DNA from: Megalopta genalis
Taxonomy: Eukaryota > Arthropoda > Insecta > Hymenoptera > Halictidae
DNA length: 64,000 nt
Assembly (NCBI RefSeq): GCF_051020955.1
Contig: NW_027476215.1
Span: 372,001 to 436,000 of the forward strand
Direction: 5' to 3'
This document shows, piece after piece, positions 40,740 to 53,997 of this stretch. The notes beneath the pieces are model-generated. The model ran no database searches and was not told the origin of the DNA. It saw nothing but the letters and a program-made list of their open reading frames with translations. Made by a program: the position numbers and the translations under genes. Each line of letters begins with the position of its first letter. Position 1 is the stretch's first letter.

Positions 40740-41122
40740 TTTGAAGCTAACTCGTTTGTTTCGCATTCTGTTGAAGCTAAATCAAGTGTATCAAAAGTAT
40801 TTGAAGCTAAACCATTTGCTTCGCATGGATTCGAAGATCAGCCTTCTACTTCGCATTGATTTGAAGCTAAATCATGTCTTCCGCATGGATTTTAAGCTAA
40901 CCCGTTTGTATCGCATGCAGTTGAAGCTAAATCATGTGCATCACAAGTATTTGAAGCTAAACTATTCGTTACGCATGGATTCGAATTTAACTCGTTTGTT
41001 TCGCATGCAGTTGAAGCTAAATCACGTAAATCACAAGTATTTGCAGCTAAACCATTTGTTTCGCATGGATTCGAAGATAAGCCTTCTACTTCGCATTGAT
41101 TTTAATCTAAATCATGTGTTTC
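40740..41122 (+). repeat. 383-base duplicate at offset 2877, copy 1
   Basis: It matches 43617-43999, including CAAGTGTATCAAAAG, GTCTTCCGCATGG, CTAACCCGTTTGTATCGC and the GATTCGAATTTAACTCG D-to-B junction. Confidence 0.85.
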
Positions 41123-43616
41123 GCATGGATTTGAAGCTAACTCGTTTATTTCGCATGCTGTTGATGCTAAATCATGTAATCACACGTATTTGCAGCTAAA
41201 CCATTTGTTACGCATGGATTCGAAGATCAGCCTTCTACTTCGCATTGATTTGAAGCTAAATCATGTGTTCCGCATGGATTTGAATCTAACTCGTTTATTT
41301 CGCATGCTGTTGAAGCTAAATCATGTATATCACAAGTATAAGAAGCTAAACCATTTGTTTCGCATTTATTCGAAGCTAAGCCTTCTACTTCGCATTGATT
41401 TGAGGCTAAATCATGTGTTTCGCTTGGATTTGAAGCTAACTCGTTTGTTTCGCATGCTGTTGAAGCTAAATCATGTATATCACAAGTATTTGAAACTAAA
41501 CCATTTGTTACGCATGGATTCGAAGATCAGCCTTCTACTTAGCATTGATTTGATGCTACATCATGTGTTTCGCATGGATTTGAAGCTAACTCGTTTGTTT
41601 CGCATGCTGTTGAAGCTAAATCATGTATATCACAAGTATTTGAAGCTAAACCATTTGCTTCGCATGGATTCGAAGATCAGCCTTCTACTTCGCATTGATT
41701 TGAAGCTAAATCATGTGTTTCGCATGGATTTGAAGCTAACTCGTTTGCATCGCATGCTGTTGAAGCTAAATCATATATATCACAAGTATTTGAAGCTAAA
41801 CCATTTGTTTCGCATTTATTCGAAGCTAAGCCTTCTACTTCGCATTGATTTGAGGCTAAATCATGTGTTTCGCTTGGTTTTGAAGCTAACTCGTCTTTTT
41901 CGCATGCAGTTGTAGCTAAATCATGTATATCACAATTATTTGAAGCTAAACCATTTGTTTCGCATGGATTCGAAGATAAGCCTTCTACTTCGCATTGATT
42001 TTAATCTAAATCATGTGGTTCGCATGGATTTAAAGCTAACTCGTTTGTTTCGCATGCAGTTGAAGCTGAATCATGTATATCACAAGTATTTGAAGCTAAA
42101 CTATTCGTTTCGCATGGATTCGAAGTTAACTCGTTTGTTTCGCATACAGTTGAAGCTAAATCACGTATATCACAAGTATTTGCAGCTAAACCATTTGTTT
42201 CGCATCGATACGAAGATAACCCTTCTACTTCGCATTGATTTGAAGCTAAATCATGTGTTTCGCATGGATTTGAATCTAACTCGTTTATTTCGCATGCTGT
42301 TGAAGCTAAATCATGTATATCACAAGTATAAGAAGCTATATCATACGTTTCGCATGGATTCCAAGATAACCCTTCTAATTCGCATTCATTTGAATCTAAA
42401 TCATGTGTTTCGCATGGATTTGAAGCTAACTCGTTTATTTCGCATGCTGTTGAAGCTAAATCATGTAATCACAAGTATTTGCAGCTAAGCCATTTGTTAC
42501 GCATTTATTCGAAGATCAGCCTTCTACTTCACATTGATTTGATGCTAAATCATGTGTTTCGCATGGATTTGAAGCTAACTCGTTTGTTTCGCATGCTGTT
42601 GAAGCTAAATCATGTATATCACAAGTATTTGAAGCTATATCATACGTTTCGCATGCATTCCAAGATAACCCTTCTAATTCGCATTGATTTGAAGATATAT
42701 CATGTGTTTCGCTTGGATTTGAATATAACTCATTTGTTTCGCATGCTGTTGAAGCTAAATCATGTATATCACAAGTATTTGAAGCTAAACCATTTGCTTC
42801 GCATGGATTCGAAGATCAGCCTTCTACTTCGCATTGATTTGATGCTAAATCATGTGTTTCGCATGGATTTGAAGCTAACTCGTTTGTTTCGCATGCTGTT
42901 GGAGCTAAATCATGTATACCACAATTATTTGAAGCTATATCATACGTTTCGCATGGATTCCAAGATAACCCTTCTAATTCGCATGATTTGAAGCTAAATC
43001 ATGTGTTTCGCATGGATTTGAAGCTAACTCGTTTATTTCGCATGCTGTTGAAGCTAAATCATGTATATCACAAGTATAAGAAGCTAATCCATTTGTTTCG
43101 CATGGATTCGAAGATATGCCTACTTCTTCGCATCGATTTGAAGCTAAATCATGTGTTTCGCATGGATTTGAATCTAACTCGTTTGTTTCGGATGCTGTTG
43201 AAGCTAAATCATGTATATCACAAGTATTTGAAGCTATATCATTCGTTTCGCATGGATTCGACGATAACCCTTCTAATTCGCATTGATTTGAAGCTAAATC
43301 ATGTGTTTCGCATGGATTTAAAGCTAACTCGTTTGTTTCGCATGCAGTTGAAGCAGAATCATGTATATCACAAGTATTTGAAGCTAAACCATTTGTTTCG
43401 CATGGATGCGAAGATAAGCCTTCTACTTCGCATTGATTTTAATCTAAATCATGTGTTTCGCATGGATTTAAAGATAACTCGTTTGTTTCGCATGCAGTTG
43501 AAGCTGTATCATGTATATCACAAGTATTTGAAGCTAAACTATTCGTTTCGCAAAGATTCGAAGATAAGTCTTCCACTTCGCATTGATTTGATGCTAAATC
43601 ATGTGTTTCGCAAGGA

Positions 43617-43999
43617 TTTGAAGCTAACTCGTTTGTTTCGCATGCTGTTGAAGCTAAATCAAGTGTATCAAAAGTATTTGAAGCTAAACCATTTGCTTCG
43701 CATGGATTCGAAGATCAGCCTTCTACTTCGCATTGATTTGAAGCTAAATCATGTCTTCCGCATGGATTTTAAGCTAACCCGTTTGTATCGCATGCAGTTG
43801 AAGCTAAATCATGTGCATCACAAGTATTTGAAGCTAAACTATTCGTTACGCATGGATTCGAATTTAACTCGTTTGTTTCGCATGCAGTTGAAGCTAAATC
43901 ACGTAAATCACAAGTATTTGCAGCTAAACCATTTGTTTCGCATGGATTCGAAGATAAGCCTTCTACTTCGCATTGATTTTAATCTAAATCATGTGTTTC
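43617..43999 (+). repeat. 383-base duplicate at offset 2877, copy 2
   Basis: Partner of 40740-41122, with very few mismatches by eye. Both copies share the same shortened HOR (D joined directly to B), showing that the truncation preceded the duplication. Confidence 0.85.
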
Positions 44000-44399
44000 G
44001 CTTGGATTTGAAGCTAACTCGTTTGTTTCGCATGCTGTTGAAGCTAAATCAAGTGTATCAAAAGTATTTGAAGCTAAACCATTTGCTTCGCATGGATTCG
44101 AAGATCAGCCTTCTACTTCGCATTGATTTGAAGCTAAATCATGTGTTCCGCATGGATTTTAAGCTAACTCGTTTGTATCGCATGCAGTTGAAGCTAAATC
44201 ATGTATATCACAAGTATTTGAAGCTAAACCATTTGTTTCGCATGGATTCGAAGATAAGCCTTCTACTTCGCATTGATTTTAATCTAAATCATGTGTTTCG
44301 CATGGATTTGAAGCTAACTCGTTTGTTTCGCATGCTGTTGAAGCTAAATCATGTATATCACAAGTATTTGTAGCTATATCATACGTTTCGCATGGATTC

Positions 44400-46233
44400 C
44401 AAGACAACCCGTCTAATTCGCATTGATTTGAAGCTAAATCATGTGTTTCGCATGTATTTAAAGCTAACTCGTTTGTTTCGCATGCAGTTGAAGCTGAATC
44501 ATGTATATCACAAGTATTTGAAGCTAAACTATACGTTTCGCATGGATTCGAAGATAAGTCTTCCACTTCGCATTGATTTGATGCTAAATCATGTGTTTCG
44601 CAAGGATTTGAAGCTAACTCGTTTGTTTCGCATGATGTTGAAGCTAACTCAAGTGTATCAAAAGTATTTGAAGCTAAACCATTTGCTTCGCATGGATTCG
44701 AAGCTAAACCATTTGCTTCGCATGGATTCGAAGATAAGCCTTCTACTTCGCATTGATTTTAATCTAAATCATGTGTTTCGCATGGATTTAAAGCTAACTC
44801 GTTTGTTTCGCATGCAGTTGAAGCTGAATCATGTATATCACAAGTATTTGAAGCTAAACTATTCGTTTCGCATGGATTCGAAGATAAGCCTTCCACTTCG
44901 CATTGATTTGATGCTAAATCATGTGTTCCGCATGGATTTTAAGCTAACTCGTTTGTTTCGCATGCAGTTGAAGCTAAATCATGTATATCACAAGTATTTG
45001 AAGCTAAACCATTTGCTTCGCATGGATTCGAAGATCAGCCTTCTACTTCGCATTGATTTGATGCTAAATCATATGTTTCGCATGGATTTCAAGCTAACTC
45101 GTCTGTTTCGCATGCTGTTGAAGCTAAATCATGTATATCACAAGTATTTGAAGCTATATCATACGTTTCGCATGCATTCCAAGATAACCCTTCTAATTCG
45201 CATTGATTTGAAGATAAATCATGTGTTTCGCTTGGATTTGAAGCTACTTCGTTTGTTTCGCATGCTGTTGAAGCTAAATCAAGTGTATCAAAAGTATTTG
45301 AAGCTAAACCATTTGCTTCGCATGGATTCGAAGATCAGCCTTCTACTTCGCATTGATTTGAAGCTAAATCATGTGTTCCGCATGGATTTTAAGCTAACTC
45401 GTTTGTATCGCATGCAGTTGAAGCTAAATCATGTATTTTACAAGTATTTGTAGCTAAACCATTTGTTTCGCATGGATTCGAAGATAAGCCTTCTACTTCG
45501 CATTGATTTTAATCTAAATCACGTGTTTCGCAAGGATTTGAAGCTAACTCGTTTGTTTCGGATGCTGTTGAAGGTAAATCATGTATATCACACGTATTTG
45601 AAGCTATATCATTTGTTTCGCATGGATTCGAAGATAACCCTTCTATTTCGCATTGATTTGAGGCTAAATCAGGTGTTTCGCTTGGATTTGAAGCTAACTC
45701 GTTTTTTTCGCTAGTAGTTGAAGCTAAATCATGCATATCACAAGTATTTGAAGCTAAACCATTTGGTTCGCATTTATTCGAAGCTAAGCCATCTACTTCG
45801 CATTGATTTGGGGCTAAATCTTGTGTTTCGCTAGGTTTTGAAGCTAACTCGTTTTTTTCGCATGCTGTTGTAGCTAAATCATGTATATCACAAGTATTTG
45901 AAGCTAAACCATTTGTTTCGCATGGATTCGAAGATAAGCCTTCTACTTCGCATTGATTTTAATCTAAATCATGTGTTTCGCATGGATTTGAAGCTAACTC
46001 GTTTGTTTCGGATGCAGTTGAAGCTGAATCATGTATATCACAAGTATTTGAAGCTAAACTATTCGTTTCGCATGGATTCGAAGATAAGCCTTCCACTTCT
46101 CATTGATTTGAAGATAAATCATGTGTTTCGCTTGGATTTGAATATAACTCATTTGTTTCGCATGCTGTTGAAGCTCAATCATCTATATCACAAGTATTTG
46201 AAGCTAAACCATTTGTATCGCATGGGATCGAAG
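44400..46233 (+). repeat. 1.83 kb near-identical duplicate at offset 5068, copy 1
   Basis: It matches 49468-51301 at a constant offset of 5068 with roughly a dozen mismatches by eye. Landmarks shared by both: AAGACAACCCGTCTAA at the left edge, the doubled D monomer, the GTATTTTACAAG form of C, the CGCTAGTAG form of B, GATTTGGGGCTAAATCTTG, and CATGGGATCG at the right edge. The edges are sharp; the sequence outside them does not correspond. Confidence 0.92.
44670..44729 (+). repeat. Doubled D monomer
   Basis: Two identical consecutive 30-base D monomers of the TTGCTTCGC form occur where the HOR normally has one. The corresponding place in the 5068-base-offset copy (49738-49797) is also doubled. 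Confidence 0.95.
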
Positions 46234-46899
46234 ATAAGCCTCCTACTCCGCATTGATTTGAAGCTAAATCATGTGTTTCGCATGGATTTGAAGCTAACTC
46301 GTTTGTTTCGCATGCTGTTGAAGCTAAATCATATATATCACAAGTATTTGAAGCTAAACCATTTGTTTCGCATTTATTCGAAGCTAAGCCTTCTACTTCG
46401 CATTGATTTGAGGCTAAATCATGTGTTTCGCTTGGTTTTGAAGCTAACTCGTTTTTTCGCATGCAGTTGTAGCTAAATCATGTATATCACAAGCATTTGA
46501 AGCTAAACCATTTGTTTCGCATGGATTCGAAGATAAGCCTTCTACTTCGCATTGATTTTAATCTAAATCATGTGTTTCGCATGGATTTAAAGCTAACTCG
46601 TTTGTTTCGCATGCAGTTGAAGCTGAATCATGTATATCACAAGTATTTGAAGCTAAACTATTCGTTTCGCATGGATTCGAAGATAAGCCTTCCACATCGC
46701 ATTGATTTGATGCTAAATCATGTGTTTCGCATGGATTTGAAGCTAACTCGTTTGTTTCGCATGCTGTTGAAGCTAAATCAAGTGTATCAAAAGTATTTGA
46801 AGCTAAACCATTTGCTTCGCATGGATACGAAGATCAGCTTTCTACTTCGCATTGATTTGAAGCTAAATCATGTGTTCCGCATGGATTTTAAGCTAACTC
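46001..46899 (+). repeat. 899-base tandem duplicate, copy 1
   Basis: The block from TTTCGGATGCAG to the next such string repeats directly as 46900-47798 with only a few mismatches (for example near 46724 and 46785). The length is six HORs less one base, owing to a 1-base loss in CTCGTTTTTTCGC shared by both copies. Confidence 0.9.
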
Positions 46900-47798
46900 G
46901 TTTGTTTCGGATGCAGTTGAAGCTGAATCATGTATATCACAAGTATTTGAAGCTAAACTATTCGTTTCGCATGGATTCGAAGATAAGCCTTCCACTTCTC
47001 ATTGATTTGAAGATAAATCATGTGTTTCGCTTGGATTTGAATATAACTCATTTGTTTCGCATGCTGTTGAAGCTCAATCATCTATATCACAAGTATTTGA
47101 AGCTAAACCATTTGTATCGCATGGGATCGAAGATAAGCCTCCTACTCCGCATTGATTTGAAGCTAAATCATGTGTTTCGCATGGATTTGAAGCTAACTCG
47201 TTTGTTTCGCATGCTGTTGAAGCTAAATCATATATATCACAAGTATTTGAAGCTAAACCATTTGTTTCGCATTTATTCGAAGCTAAGCCTTCTACTTCGC
47301 ATTGATTTGAGGCTAAATCATGTGTTTCGCTTGGTTTTGAAGCTAACTCGTTTTTTCGCATGCAGTTGTAGCTAAATCATGTATATCACAAGCATTTGAA
47401 GCTAAACCATTTGTTTCGCATGGATTCGAAGATAAGCCTTCTACTTCGCATTGATTTTAATCTAAATCATGTGTTTCGCATGGATTTAAAGCTAACTCGT
47501 TTGTTTCGCATGCAGTTGAAGCTGAATCATGTATATCACAAGTATTTGAAGCTAAACTATTCGTTTCGCATGGATTCGAAGATAAGCCTTCCACATCGCA
47601 TTGATTTGATGCTAAATCATGTTTTTCGCATGGATTTGAAGCTAACTCGTTTGTTTCGCATGCTGTTGAAGCTCAATCAAGTGTATCAAAAGTATTTGAA
47701 GCTAAACCATTTGCTTCGCATGGATTCGAAGATCAGCTTTCTACTTCGCATTGATTTGAAGCTAAATCATGTGTTCCGCATGGATTTTAAGCTAACTC
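46900..47798 (+). repeat. 899-base tandem duplicate, copy 2
   Basis: Direct tandem copy of 46001-46899. Its first 230 bases or so also match the right end of the 49468-51301 block, so this stretch exists in three near-identical places. Confidence 0.9.
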
Positions 47799-49467
47799 GT
47801 TTGTTTCGCATGCAGTTGAAGCTAAATCATGTATATCACAAGGATTTGAAGCTAAACCATTTGTTTCGCATGGATTCGAAAATAAGCCTTCTACTTCTCA
47901 TTGATTTTAATCTAAATCATGTGTTTCGCATGGATTAGCAGCTAACTCGTTTGTTTCGCATGCAGTTGAAGCTAAATCATGTATATCACAAGTATTTGCA
48001 GCTAAACCATTTGTATCGCATAGGATCGAATGTAAGCCTCCTACTTCGCATTGATTTGAAGCTAAATCATGTGTTTCGCATGGATTTGAAGCTATCTCGT
48101 TCGTTTCGCATGCTGTTGAAGCTAAATCATATATATCACAAGTATTTGAAGCTAAACCATTTGTTTCGCATTTATTCGAAGCTAAGCCTTCTACTTCGCA
48201 TTGATTTGAGGCTAAATCATGTGTTTCGCTTGGTTTTGAAGCTAACTCGTTTTTTTCGCATGCTGTTGAAGCTAAATCATGTATATCACAAGTAGTTGAA
48301 GCTATATCATACGTTTCACATGGATTCCAAGACAACCCTTCTAATTCGCATTGATTTGAAGCTAAATCATGTGTTTCGCATGGATTTGAAGCTAACTCGT
48401 TTGTTTCGCATGCTGTTGAAGCTAAATCATGTATATCACAAGTATTTGAAGTTAAACCATTTGTTACGCATGGATCCGAAGATCAGCCTTCTACTTCGCA
48501 TTGATTTGAAGCGAAATCATGTGTTCCGCATGGATTTTAAGCTAACACGTTTGTTTCGCATGCAGTTGAAGCTAAATCATGTATATCACAAGTATTTGAA
48601 GCTAAACCATTTGTTTCGCATGGATTCGAAGATAAGCCTTCTACTTCGCATTGATTTTAATCTAAATCATGTGTTTCGCATGGATTTGAATCTAACTCGT
48701 TTGTTTCGCATGCAGTTGAAGCTGAATCATGTACATCACAAGTATTAGAAGCTAAACTATTCGTTTCGGATGGATTCGAAGTTAACTCGTTTGTTTCGCA
48801 TGCAGTTGAAGCTAAATCACGTATATCACAATTATTTGCAGCTAAACCATTTGTTACGCATGGATTCGAAGATCAGCCTTCTACTTCGCATTGATTTGAA
48901 GCTAAATCATGTGTTTTGCATGGATTTTAAGCTAACTCGTTTGTTTCGCATGCAGTTGAAGCTAAATCACGTATATCACAAGTATTTGCAGCTAAACCAT
49001 TTGTTTCGCATCGATACGAAGATACCCCTTCTAATTCGCATTGATTTGATGCTAAATCATGTGTTTCGCATGGATTTGAAGCTAACTCGTTTGTTTCGCA
49101 TGCAGTTGAAGCTGAATCATGTATATCACAAGTAATTGAAGCTAAACTATTCGTTTCGCATGGATTCGAAGATAACCCTTCTTCTTCGCATTGATTTGAA
49201 GCTAGATCATGTGTTTCGCATGGATTTGAATCTAACTCGTTTATTTCGCATGCTGTTGAAGCTAAATCATGTATATCACACGTATATGAATCTAATCCAT
49301 TTGTTTCGCATGGATTCGTAGATAATCCATCTATTTCGCATTGATTTGAAGCTAAATCATGTGTTTCGCATGGATTTGAATCTAACTCGTTCATTTCGCG
49401 TGCTGTTGAAGCTAAATCATGTATATCACAAGTATATGAAGCTAAACCATTTGTTTCGCATGGATTC

Positions 49468-51301
49468 GAAGACAACCCGTCTAAGTCGCATTGATTTGAA
49501 GCTAAATCATGTGTTTCGCATGGATTTAAAGCTAACTCGTTTGTTTCGCATGCAGTTGAAGCTGAATCATGTATATCACAAGTATTTGAAGCTAAACTAT
49601 ACGTTTCGCATGGATTCGAAGATAAGTCTTCCACTTCGCATTGATTTGATGCTAAATCATGTGTTTCGCAAGGATTTGAAGCTAACTCGTTTGTTTCGCA
49701 TGATGTTGAAGCTAACTCAAGTGTATCAAAAGTATTTGAAGCTAAACCATTTGCTTCGCATGGATTCGAAGCTAAACCATTTGCTTCGCATGGATTCGAA
49801 GATAAGCCTTCTACTTCGCATTGATTTTAATCTAAATCATGTGTTTCGCATGGATTTAAAGCTAACTCGTTTGTTTCGCATGCAGTTGAAGCTGAATCAT
49901 GTATATCACAAGTAGTTGAAGCTAAACTATTCGTTTCGCATGGATTCGAAGATAAGCCTTCCACTTCGCATTGATTTGATGCTAAATCATGTGTTCCGCA
50001 TGGATTTTAAGCTAACTCGTTTGTTTCGCATGCAGTTGAAGCTAAATCATGTATATCACAAGTATTTGAAGCTAAACCATTTGCTTCGCATGGATTCGAA
50101 GATCAGCCTTCTACTTCGCATTGATTTGATGCTAAATCATGTGTTTCGCATGGATTTGAAGCTAACTCGTCTGTTTCGCATGCTGTTGAAGCTAAATCAT
50201 GTATATCACAAGTATTTGAAGCTATATCATACGTTTCGCATGCATTCCACGATAATCCTTCTAATTCGCATTGATTTGAAGATAAATCATGTGTTTCGCT
50301 TGGATTTGAAGCTAACTCGTTTGTTTCGCATGCTGTTGAAGCTAAATCAAGTGTATCAAAAGTATTTGAAGCTAAACCATTTGCTTCGCATGGATTCGAA
50401 GATCAGCCTTCTACTTCGCATTGATTTGAAGCTGAATCATGTGTTCCGCATGGATTTTAAGCTAACTCGTTTGTATCGCATGCAGTTGAAGCTAAATCAT
50501 GTATTTTACAAGTATTTGTAGCTAAACCATTTGTTTCGCATGGATTCGAAGATAAGCCTTCTACTTCGCATTGATTTTAATCTAAATCACGTGTTTCGCA
50601 AGGATTTGAAGCTAACTCGTTTGTTTCGGATGCTGTTGATGGTAAATCATGTATATCACACGTATTTGAAGCTATATCATTTGTTTCGCATGGATTCGAA
50701 GATAACCCTTCTATTTCGCATTGATTTGAAGCTAAATCAGGTGTTTCGCTTGGATTTGAAGCTAACTCGTTTTTTTCGCTAGTAGTTGAAGCTAAATCAT
50801 GCATATCACAAGTATTTGAAGCTAAACCATTTGGTTCGCATTTATTCGAAGCTAAGCCATCTACTTCGCATTGATTTGGGGCTAAATCTTGTGTTTCGCT
50901 AGGTTTTGAAGCTAACTCGTTTTTTTCGCATGCTGTTGTAGCTAAATCATGTATATCACAAGTATTTGAAGCTAAACCATTTGTTTCGCATGGATTCGAA
51001 GATAAGCCTTCTACTTCGCATTGATTTTAATCTAAATCATGTGTTTCGCATGGATTTGAAGCTAACTCGTTTGTTTCGGATGCAGTTGAAGCTGAATCAT
51101 GTATATCACAAGTATTTGAAGCTAAACTATTCGTTTCGCATGGATTCGAAGATAAGCCTTCCACTTCTCATTGATTTGAAGATAAATCATGTGTTTCGCT
51201 TGGATTTGAATATAACTCATTTGTTTCGCATGCTGTTGAAGCTCAATCATCTATATCACAAGTATTTGAAGCTAAACCATTTGTATCGCATGGGATCGAA
51301 G
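49468..51301 (+). repeat. 1.83 kb near-identical duplicate at offset 5068, copy 2
   Basis: Partner of 44400-46233. No net length change separates the two copies, unlike the older duplicates in the left half, which differ by whole HORs. Confidence 0.92.
49738..49797 (+). repeat. Doubled D monomer (second site)
   Basis: Two identical consecutive D monomers lie inside the duplicated 1.83 kb block. The doubling was probably inherited by copying from, or to, 44670-44729. Confidence 0.95.
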
Positions 51302-52017
51302 ATAACCCTTCTAATTCGCATTGATTTGATGCTAAATCATGTGTTCCGCATGGATTAGCAGCTAACTCGTTTGTTTCGCATGCAGGTGAAGCTAAATCAT
51401 GTATATCACAAGTATTTGAAGCTAAACCATTTGCTTCGCATGGATTCGAAGATCAGCTTTCTACTTCGCATTGATTTGATGCTAAATCATGTGTTTCGCA
51501 TGGATTTGAAGCTAACTCGTTTGTATCGCATGCAGTTGAAGCTAAATCATGTATATCACAAGTATTTGAAGCTAAACCATTTGTTTCGCATGGATTCGAC
51601 GATAAGCCTTCTACTTCACATTGATTTTAATCTAAATCATGTGTTTCGCATGGATTAGCAGCTAACTCGTTTGTTTCGCATGCAGTTGAAGCTAAATCAT
51701 GTATATCACAAGTATTTGAAGCTAAACCATTTGCTTCGCATGGATTCGAAGATCAGCTTTCTACTTCGCATTGATTTGATGCTAAATCATGTGTTTCGCA
51801 TGGATTTGAAGCTAACTCGTCTGTTTCGCATGCTGTTGAAGCTAAATCATGTATACCACAAGTATTTGAAGCTATATCATACGTCTCGCATGCATTCCAA
51901 GATAACCCTTCTAATTCGCATTGATTTGAAGATAAATCATGTGTTTCGCTTGGATTTGAAGCTAACTCGTTTGTTTCGCATGCTGTTGAAGCTAAATCAA
52001 GTGTATCAAAAGTATTT

Positions 52018-52106
52018 GAAGCTAAACCATTTGCTTCGCATGGATTCGAAGCTAAACCATTTGCTTCGCATGGATTCGAAGCTAAACCATTTGCTTACAT
52101 GGATTC
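52018..52106 (+). repeat. Tripled D monomer
   Basis: Three consecutive D monomers of the TTGCTTCGC form. The third is 29 bases, reading TTGCTTACATGG with one base lost. The flanks resemble those of the two doubled sites (CAAGTGTATCAAAAG before, GATAAGCCTTC after), so this looks like the same allele extended by one monomer. Confidence 0.95.
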
Positions 52107-52494
52107 GAAGATAAGCCTTCTACTTCGCATTGATTTTAATCTAAATCATGTGTTTCGCATGGATTTAAAGCTAACTCGTTTGTTTCGCATGCAGTTGAAG
52201 CTGAATCATGTATATCACAAGTATTTGAAGCTAAACTATTCGTTTCGCATGGATTCGAAGATAAGCCTTCCACTTCGCATTGATTTGATGCTAAATCATG
52301 TGTTCCGCATGGATTTTAAGCTAACTCGTTTGTTTCGCATGCAGTTGAAGCTAAATCATGTATATCACAAGTATTTGAAGCTAAACCATTTGTTTCGCAT
52401 GGATTCGAAGATAACCCTTCTATTTCGCATTGATTTGAGGCTAAATCAGGTGTTTCGCTTGGATTTGAAGCTAACTCGTTTTTTTCGCTAGTAG

Positions 52495-53997
52495 TTGAAG
52501 CTAAATCATGCATATCACAAGTATTTGAAGCTAAACCATTTGGTTCGCATTTATTCGAAGCTAAGCCATCTACTTCGCATTGATTTGAGGCTAAATCTTG
52601 TGTTTCGCTTGGATTTGAATATAACTCATTTGTTTCGCATGCTGTTGAAGCTCAATCATCTATATCACAAGTATTTGAAGCTAAACCATTTGTATCGCAT
52701 GGATTCGAAGATAAGCCTTGCACTTCGCATTGATTTGAAGCTAACTCATGTGTTTCGCATGGATTTGAAGTTAACTCGTTTGTTTTTCATGCAGTTGAAG
52801 CTAAATCACGTATATCACAAGTATTTGAAGTTAAACCATTTGTTACGCATGGATTCGAAGATCAGCCTTCTACTTCGCATTGATTTGAAGCTAAATCATG
52901 TGTTCCGCATGGATTTTAAGCTAACACGTTTGTTTCGCATGCAGTTGAAGCTAAATCATGTATATCACAAGTATTTGAAGCTAAACCATTTATTTCGCAT
53001 GGATTCGAAGATAAGCCTTCTACTTCGCATTGATTTTAATCTAAATCATGTGTTTCGCATGGATTTGAAGCTAACTCGTTTGTTTCGCATGCTGTTGGAA
53101 CTAAATCATGTATATCACAAGTATTTGAAGCTATATCATTTGTTTCGCATTTATTCGAACATAAGCCTTCTACTTCGCATTGATTTTAATCTAAATCATG
53201 TGTTTCGCATGGATTTGAAGCTAACTCGTTTGTTTCGCATGCAGTTGAAGCTGAATCATTTATATCACAAGTATTTGAAGCTAAACCATTTGATTCCCAT
53301 GGATTTGAAGCTAAGTTTTCTACTTAGCATTGATTTGAAGATAAATCATGTGTTTCGCTTGGATTTGAAGATAACTCGTTTGCTTCGCATGCTGTTGAAG
53401 CTAAATCATGTATATCACAAGTATTTGAAGTTAAACCATTTGTTTCTCATGGATTCGAAGATAATCCATCTATTTCGCATTGATTTGAAGCTAAATCATG
53501 TGTTGAGCATGAATTTGAATCTAACTCGTTTGTTTCGCATGCTGTTGAGACTAAATCATTTATATCACAAGTATTTGAAGCTAAACCATTTGCTTCGCAT
53601 GGATTCGAAGATAAGCCTTGCACTTCGCATTGATTTGAAGCTAACTCATGTGTTTCGCATGGATTTGAAGTTAACTCGTTTGTTTCGCATGCAGTTGAAG
53701 CTAAATCACGTATATCACAAATATTTGCAGCTAAACAATTTGTTTCGCATGGATTCGAAGATAACCCTTCTACTTTGCATTGATTTGAAGCTAAATCATG
53801 TGTTTCGCATGGATTTGAAGCTAACTCGTTTGTTTCGCATGCTGTTGAAGCTAAATCATGTATATCACAAGTATTTGAAGATAATCCATTTGTTTCGCAT
53901 GGATTCGAAGATAAGCCTTCTACTTCGCATTGATTTGAAGCTAAATCATTTGTTTCGCATGGATTTGATTCTAACTCGTTTGTTTCGCATGCTGTAG
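52495..53997 (+). other. Stop-free plus frame (500 codons), repeat-derived
   Basis: This is the same LKLNH-type decapeptide frame as at 38131-40026. It again starts at TTG directly after CGCTAGTAG and ends at a repeat-internal stop. It contains no sequence outside the monomers. Not called as a gene. Confidence 0.8.
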
